Of a stretch of DNA of 8,260 bases, positions 5,337 to 8,260 are shown one piece after another. Source of the DNA: Puniceicoccales bacterium (GTDB lineage Bacteria; Verrucomicrobiota; Verrucomicrobiia; Opitutales; UBA953); the NCBI GenBank assembly GCA_031289285.1, contig JAITPT010000307.1, positions 1 to 8,260 of the forward strand, written 5' to 3'. The position numbers and the translations under genes are program-made. Under the pieces are notes generated by a model. The model saw only the letters and a list, made by a program, of their open reading frames with translations. It searched no databases and was not told where the DNA came from. Positions within the stretch are counted from its first letter, which is position 1. The number at the start of each line of letters is the position of its first letter.

Positions 5337-5345
5337 CGAGGAACC
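5327..5345 (+). repeat. 19-bp end motif, right end of mosaic 2
   Basis: It reads CTCAAAACAGCGAGGAACC and pairs perfectly with 4716-4734. It runs directly into the next word repeat (tttgtgccctttgtgg). Confidence 0.7.
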
Positions 5346-5364
5346 TTTGTGCCCTTTGTGGTTT
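5345..5364 (+). repeat. CTTTGTGCCCTTTGTGG word
   Basis: This short word contains two TTTGTG units separated by CCC. A related word occurs on the - strand at 7783-7803 (CTGTGCCCGCTGTGGTT). As I recall, phrases of this type recur in intergenic regions of several bacterial phyla. It lies between the end of mosaic 2 and the stop codon of the large convergent gene, and no clear terminator is visible there. Confidence 0.5.
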
Positions 5365-5396
5365 AAATCCACTCCCCCTCCCGCTCGCACGCGCAC

Positions 5397-7685
5397 CTAC
5401 CCTTCGCCGCCGTCCGCGTCGGCCTCATCCGGTGTTTCTTGCGGCGCAGGTTTTGGTTCCGCCTCTTCACTCTTCTTCTTTTCTTCGAGAAACCATTTTT
5501 TGGCGGTGACAGCTTTGCCAATGGGGGTGTTGGCGCAACGGATTGTTAGTGCGTGATAAAAACGTTCGGCGGCGTGTGGGTCGCGGGCTTTTAGCCAGCT
5601 GCCTGCTTCGTGGAGCACTTGGGCGGTCGCCTCCAAATCGTTGGGCATTAGCGACGCCGCCCACCACGCCAAATCGGCGGCGCGGTAGCGGTAGTGGAAA
5701 CGCGATTCAGGGACAGTTGCGCGTTTTATGCGCTCGCGTTCGTCTTCGGTCGGCGCGACGACACCGCCTTCGAGGCGTAGGCGTTCGCGCATTTGCGGGA
5801 TGTCGCCGCTGGGGCTGTAGGCACCTTCCCAAATCGCGAAGTCCGGCGCGAGTTCGGTAGCAAGCATTTCTACGCCGTTTTCGCGGGCGTTGCGGGCGGC
5901 ACGCAAAAAGGCCTCGGCGCGTTTTTCTACGGGCTGCGTGGTGTCGAAGCCCGTGCGGGTGTCGGCGATGTATCCGGCGTAGAGTTTGGCGGTTTTGCCG
6001 GAGAAATAGCGGGCGGCGTCTGCGGGGCGGTTGGCACGGGCATAACGGCGGGCAAGGAGGTCGCGCAGGTTGCGGTTGGCACGAGGCCAAACCAGTTCGC
6101 CGTCGGTGCGGGGCGTTATTTTGCGCGACGTCGGGTTGCCCTCAATATACGCCCGCAACTCGTCGAGGGTTAACACGCGCTCGGCGATGTAGGCGCTGTC
6201 TTCCCAGTGTCCGCCAGACATGAAGGCGTTCAGTGCCGCAGTGTATTTGCCCAGCGACATGCGCACACGCCCCAAGTCAGCCCACGCGACGGGGACGGCG
6301 GCACCTGCGAGGTCTTTGGCGGTGGTCACGTTGGCGAGCAGACGCTCGGCGGCGAGGGCATCGCCGTTGCGCAGGGCGAGTTTGGCGCGAATCCAGTTGC
6401 TCGGCGCGGAGTCGGCAGGGGCGAGCGCGACCCATGTTTTGGCGAGTTCAAAAAATCCCGCCTGATACGCTATCCACGCGAGTTTGTCGGTGTCGGCGAC
6501 GCCGCGTAGGCCAGCTTTGTTTAATATCGCAGCCCAGTTGCGAGATTGGTTGGCGAGACCTGCGGCACCGTTTTCGCCGTCGCGAAAACGCGCGAGCAGG
6601 TAGAGGGTGATGACGCGGCGGGCGAGTTCGTCTTGGGCAAGTGCAACGAAATGCGCGGTGGTCGCGGCGTCCAAGGCACTTTGCGGGGCGTCTCCCCTCT
6701 CAAGGCGTTTCAGGGCACCTCCCGCCACGATGCGTAGAGATAGCACCTCGTTTTGGCCGACCGACATCTGCTGCAGATACAGATTGATGGCGCGGGCGTC
6801 CTCGCCCAGCAGGTTCCAAGCGCGTGCCTCCCAGCCGTAGCTGACGTTAGCGAGGCACTGCAAATCCGCGAAACCGGCTTCCGCTAACTCGCGTGTTTTG
6901 CGCAGCCAGCGGATGGCGTCGCGCAGGTCGTCGGGCTTGGCGTCGTCTTGTTTTTCGTCGAGAATAGCCTGCCACCGTTCGCTGACTGCGTCCGTCAACA
7001 GCGAGCGGCCAATCATGTAGGCGGCAGTCACGCTGCGGTGTTGGCGCGACTCGACGGGCAACGCGAGAATTGCTCGCCAATGTTGACGCGCCTCGGCGAA
7101 CTTGGCGGCGCGGTAAGCGACGGCACTGGTGAACGCGCCGCTGGCAAGCTCGGCATCGGCAATCTCGATGCGCTTGGCAGCGTGGTAGGCAGCGGCACCC
7201 CGCAGGTAGTGCGCAAACTCGGCGGGCATGTCGGCGGAGAACTTCACGGTGCGCCATTTTTCCGCAGAGATTGCTTTGCGGGCGGCCTCCAATTCCGCCG
7301 CGAGTGCCTCGATGCGGGCGGGCGGGGTGTTGAGTTTAGCGAGCGCGAGGCGCAGCTCGCCGGTCTCGGTCAACTCGCCTTTGCGCTTGGCAGCGGCGGC
7401 GGCGGTGCTGGCGGCGTTAGCTGCACTGGTGTGGGCGTGGTCAATGGCGGCTTGCGGCGGCACAAGACGCGCCACCTCGGCAGCGAAAAATCCCTCTGGC
7501 GCGGCGAGCAGACTCACGCTGCCTTCGCGCAAGTAGGCGTTGGGGAAGTCCGGCCCGCAGGCAAGCGCGGACGTGGGCACAAGCGCAGGCACAAGCAAAG
7601 CCGGAGCGGCGAAAACGGCGGCGGTGGCGGCGGCGGTGGCGAAAAGTTTTTTTGGGAACAGTGGTATCGGTGGCATTAGTGGCAT
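5397..7685 (-). CDS. Large exported Ala-rich TPR-like helical repeat protein
   Basis: The 762-aa protein has a secretion signal: MPLMPPIPLFPKK, then a hydrophobic Ala-rich stretch to about residue 38, ending TSALA before CGPDFPNAYL. ALA is a good signal peptidase I site. Cys43 at the new N-terminus would also suit lipidation, but the -3 residue is Ala rather than the usual Leu, so a lipoprotein is uncertain. The rest is almost wholly alpha-helical and Ala-rich. Units such as WADLGRVRMSLGKYTAALNA and DLLARRYARANRPADAARYF look like degenerate TPR/SEL1-like hairpins. The last 35 residues are charged and low-complexity (EEKKKSEEAEPKPAPQETPD), probably disordered. Such proteins usually scaffold partners in the periplasm or outer envelope; I cannot name a function. 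I chose ATG 7685 because a ribosome site precedes it and the signal peptide follows; the open frame extends to 7955 but there reads only repeats. ATG 7676 is an alternative. Confidence 0.85.
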   Translation of the reverse strand: MPLMPPIPLFPKKLFATAAATAAVFAAPALLVPALVPTSALACGPDFPNAYLREGSVSLLAAPEGFFAAEVARLVPPQAAIDHAHTSAANAASTAAAAAKRKGELTETGELRLALAKLNTPPARIEALAAELEAARKAISAEKWRTVKFSADMPAEFAHYLRGAAAYHAAKRIEIADAELASGAFTSAVAYRAAKFAEARQHWRAILALPVESRQHRSVTAAYMIGRSLLTDAVSERWQAILDEKQDDAKPDDLRDAIRWLRKTRELAEAGFADLQCLANVSYGWEARAWNLLGEDARAINLYLQQMSVGQNEVLSLRIVAGGALKRLERGDAPQSALDAATTAHFVALAQDELARRVITLYLLARFRDGENGAAGLANQSRNWAAILNKAGLRGVADTDKLAWIAYQAGFFELAKTWVALAPADSAPSNWIRAKLALRNGDALAAERLLANVTTAKDLAGAAVPVAWADLGRVRMSLGKYTAALNAFMSGGHWEDSAYIAERVLTLDELRAYIEGNPTSRKITPRTDGELVWPRANRNLRDLLARRYARANRPADAARYFSGKTAKLYAGYIADTRTGFDTTQPVEKRAEAFLRAARNARENGVEMLATELAPDFAIWEGAYSPSGDIPQMRERLRLEGGVVAPTEDERERIKRATVPESRFHYRYRAADLAWWAASLMPNDLEATAQVLHEAGSWLKARDPHAAERFYHALTIRCANTPIGKAVTAKKWFLEEKKKSEEAEPKPAPQETPDEADADGGEG

Positions 7686-7693
7686 GGATGAAT

Positions 7694-7698
7694 TCCTC
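7694..7698 (-). promoter_or_regulatory. Ribosome binding site deciding the start at 7685
   Basis: On the - strand GAGGA lies 8 bases upstream of ATG 7685, in the context cgaggaattcatccATG. This spacing supports the start at 7685 over the upstream in-frame codons as far as 7955 and over ATG 7676. Confidence 0.75.
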
Positions 7699-7770
7699 GG
7701 AAGGTTCAGTGGTTGGGCGCAGGTTGGCGGGGAAGCCCCAACGACACCAGCCCAAAAATAAAAGGAGAAA

Positions 7771-7875
7771 GCACAGAAAAAAAACCACAGCGGGCACAGA
7801 GAATTGGAAAATGTCTCCTGCAAAGGCGCGAGAGCGCGAGGGCGCGAAACGGGTAGGAGCGAAACGAGTGGCAGA
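7771..7875 (-). repeat. Leader word repeats upstream of the large exported protein
   Basis: Read on the - strand, this stretch holds a CTCGCGCTCTCGCGCC word with adjoining TTTCGC and CTCGTTTCGC words (about 7821-7875), then CTGTGCCCGCTGTGG (about 7786-7800), then a T-run. Such phrases recur between genes in many bacteria, as I recall. They make up much of the 5' region of the large gene, so its promoter is either within them or between 7686 and 7770. I could not identify a convincing -35/-10 pair. Confidence 0.5.
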
Positions 7876-7887
7876 GGATTTCCATCC

Positions 7888-7916
7888 GCAGATGAGCGCA
7901 GATGAGCGCAGATGAT
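7888..7916 (-). repeat. 10-base tandem repeat GCAGATGAGC (TCTGCG word)
   Basis: Two perfect units (7888-7897 and 7898-7907) and a partial third are present. On the - strand they read as ATCTGCGCTC words, related to the TCTGYG words at 90-118 but with a 10-base rather than 9-base period. Confidence 0.75.
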
Positions 7917-7936
7917 AAATCCCCCAAAAGTGCCTC

Positions 7937-8130
7937 CGCGTGGTGGGCACTGCAAGGGAAAGTTGCATGAACCCGAACCGCAGCGAAGTCAAGTAATAAA
8001 ATGGCTGCCTTTTAATTCGCCTTTTAATTCGCAAACAATAAATGGGCAAAATGTTGCCCGTGCTGTAAGTGCATGATTTATCGCTTAGTTGAGAGGCGGA
8101 TACTTACTTCTCCCCTTCCCCCGCCTCCCC
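7937..8130 (+). repeat. Third repeat-family copy, matching 554-728
   Basis: This copy follows 554-728 through the family core (7983-8021), the GGGCAA hairpin (8044-8059), the gttgagaggcggatactta word and the C/T tract. A 12-base sub-unit, ccttttaattcg, is doubled at 8009-8032, at the same place where copy 1 (427-456) has a different doubling. Near 8063-8080 it reads gtaagtgcatgattta, the reverse complement of 4909-4923, which shows that the forward and reverse repeats are one family. Similarity stops at a run of nine C (8127-8135). Confidence 0.8.
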
Positions 8131-8195
8131 CCCCCGACCCCCATAAGCGCTAAATTATATGTTGCGCAAAAATCCCACAGCTGCATTTTGTTGGC

Positions 8196-8260
8196 ATGGA
8201 CATCACTCACTCAATAAACAAAGACTGGAAGTTTTTAACGACGTTCTTCCCAGAGGGCTG
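8196..8260 (+). CDS. Partial reading frame at window edge, possibly an IS4-like transposase N-terminus
   Basis: An open frame of 21 complete codons runs off the right edge: MDITHSINKDWKFLTTFFPEG. The pattern of a Trp followed by FLxxFFPEG resembles the N-termini of some IS4-family transposases (LLxxLPEGW-type), but so few residues do not prove it. The base composition changes here: 8142-8260 is clearly more AT-rich than the rest, consistent with inserted DNA. No Shine-Dalgarno sequence precedes the ATG. If it is an insertion sequence, its left end should lie around 8136-8165, where the third repeat copy loses similarity to 729 onward. Confidence 0.4.
   Translation, partial: MDITHSINKDWKFLTTFFPEG

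Larger units (their letters stand above)
4716..5345. repeat. Intergenic repeat mosaic 2 with perfect 19-bp terminal inverted repeats
   Basis: The gene-free 630-bp stretch is bounded by 4716-4734 (GGTTCCTCGCTGTTTTGAG) and its exact reverse complement at 5327-5345. Inside are the right arm of the 71-bp inverted repeat (4790-4860) and a tandem duplication of about 235 bp with a 255-base period (4845-5076 and 5100-5336). No plausible protein is encoded. Open frames here translate repeat sequence. Outside the left end is ACAAAAAAGA and outside the right end TTTGTGCCCT, so there is no target-site duplication. The layout resembles a MITE-like non-autonomous element, but that is inference; the shared ends with mosaic 1 are seen directly. 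Confidence 0.65.

Noticed and set aside
6948..7679. A 243-codon + strand open frame opposite the large exported protein
   Set aside because: It is Gly/Arg-rich with no motif or signal. The - strand frame has a signal peptide, ribosome site and far greater length.
7686..7955. N-terminal extension of the large - strand protein up to codon 7955
   Set aside because: The extra 90 residues translate word repeats and leader DNA. The signal peptide and Shine-Dalgarno sequence place the start at 7685.

Overview
The window looks like a bacterial chromosome, moderately GC-rich. I lean towards Verrucomicrobiota (Opitutae-like) or a related PVC lineage. The reasons are gene content, protein style and the many intergenic 'word' repeats, such as TCTGCG-type and GTGGCACGGGCG-type words, which I recall from such genomes. 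This assignment is an inference and I could not run a search. I see no tRNA, rRNA or CRISPR array.

Layout. Positions 1-166 hold a polypyrimidine tract and short TCTGYG repeats, with no gene. Positions 167-1194 are a gene-free mosaic of repeats. A + strand pair follows: nuoH (1253-2335, complex I membrane subunit) and an HNH endonuclease-family gene (2427-3050). Two - strand genes converge on them: a DegT/DnrJ/EryC1/StrS sugar aminotransferase (3430-4611) and a slyX-like gene (3044-3382). Positions 4716-5345 are a second gene-free repeat mosaic. A large - strand gene (5397-7685) encodes an exported, alanine-rich, TPR-like helical protein of 762 aa. Its upstream region (7686-8130) again holds word repeats and a third partial repeat copy. 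At the right edge (8196-8260) a + strand reading frame begins that may be the N-terminus of an IS4-like transposase.

The most striking content lies between the genes. Both main mosaics (167-1194 and 4716-5345) are bounded by outward-facing inverted copies of one 19-bp motif, CTCAAAAYAGCGARGAASC. The pair is perfect in the second mosaic and 17/19 in the first. Inside them one repeat family, with a GGCWGCC core, occurs in both orientations, with further partial copies at 7937-8130. It includes a perfect 71-bp inverted repeat (747-817 / 4790-4860) that brackets the four-gene block, a 192-bp tandem duplication and a 255-bp-period tandem duplication. Neither mosaic holds a convincing protein gene. 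They resemble non-autonomous, MITE-like or REP/BIME-like elements whose mobilising enzyme is not in the window.

The genes do not form one pathway. nuoH serves respiration but sits apart from the nuoG and nuoI partners it usually adjoins. The aminotransferase suggests surface-polysaccharide sugar synthesis, and the large protein is envelope-directed. The repeats appear to have partitioned or rearranged this locus.
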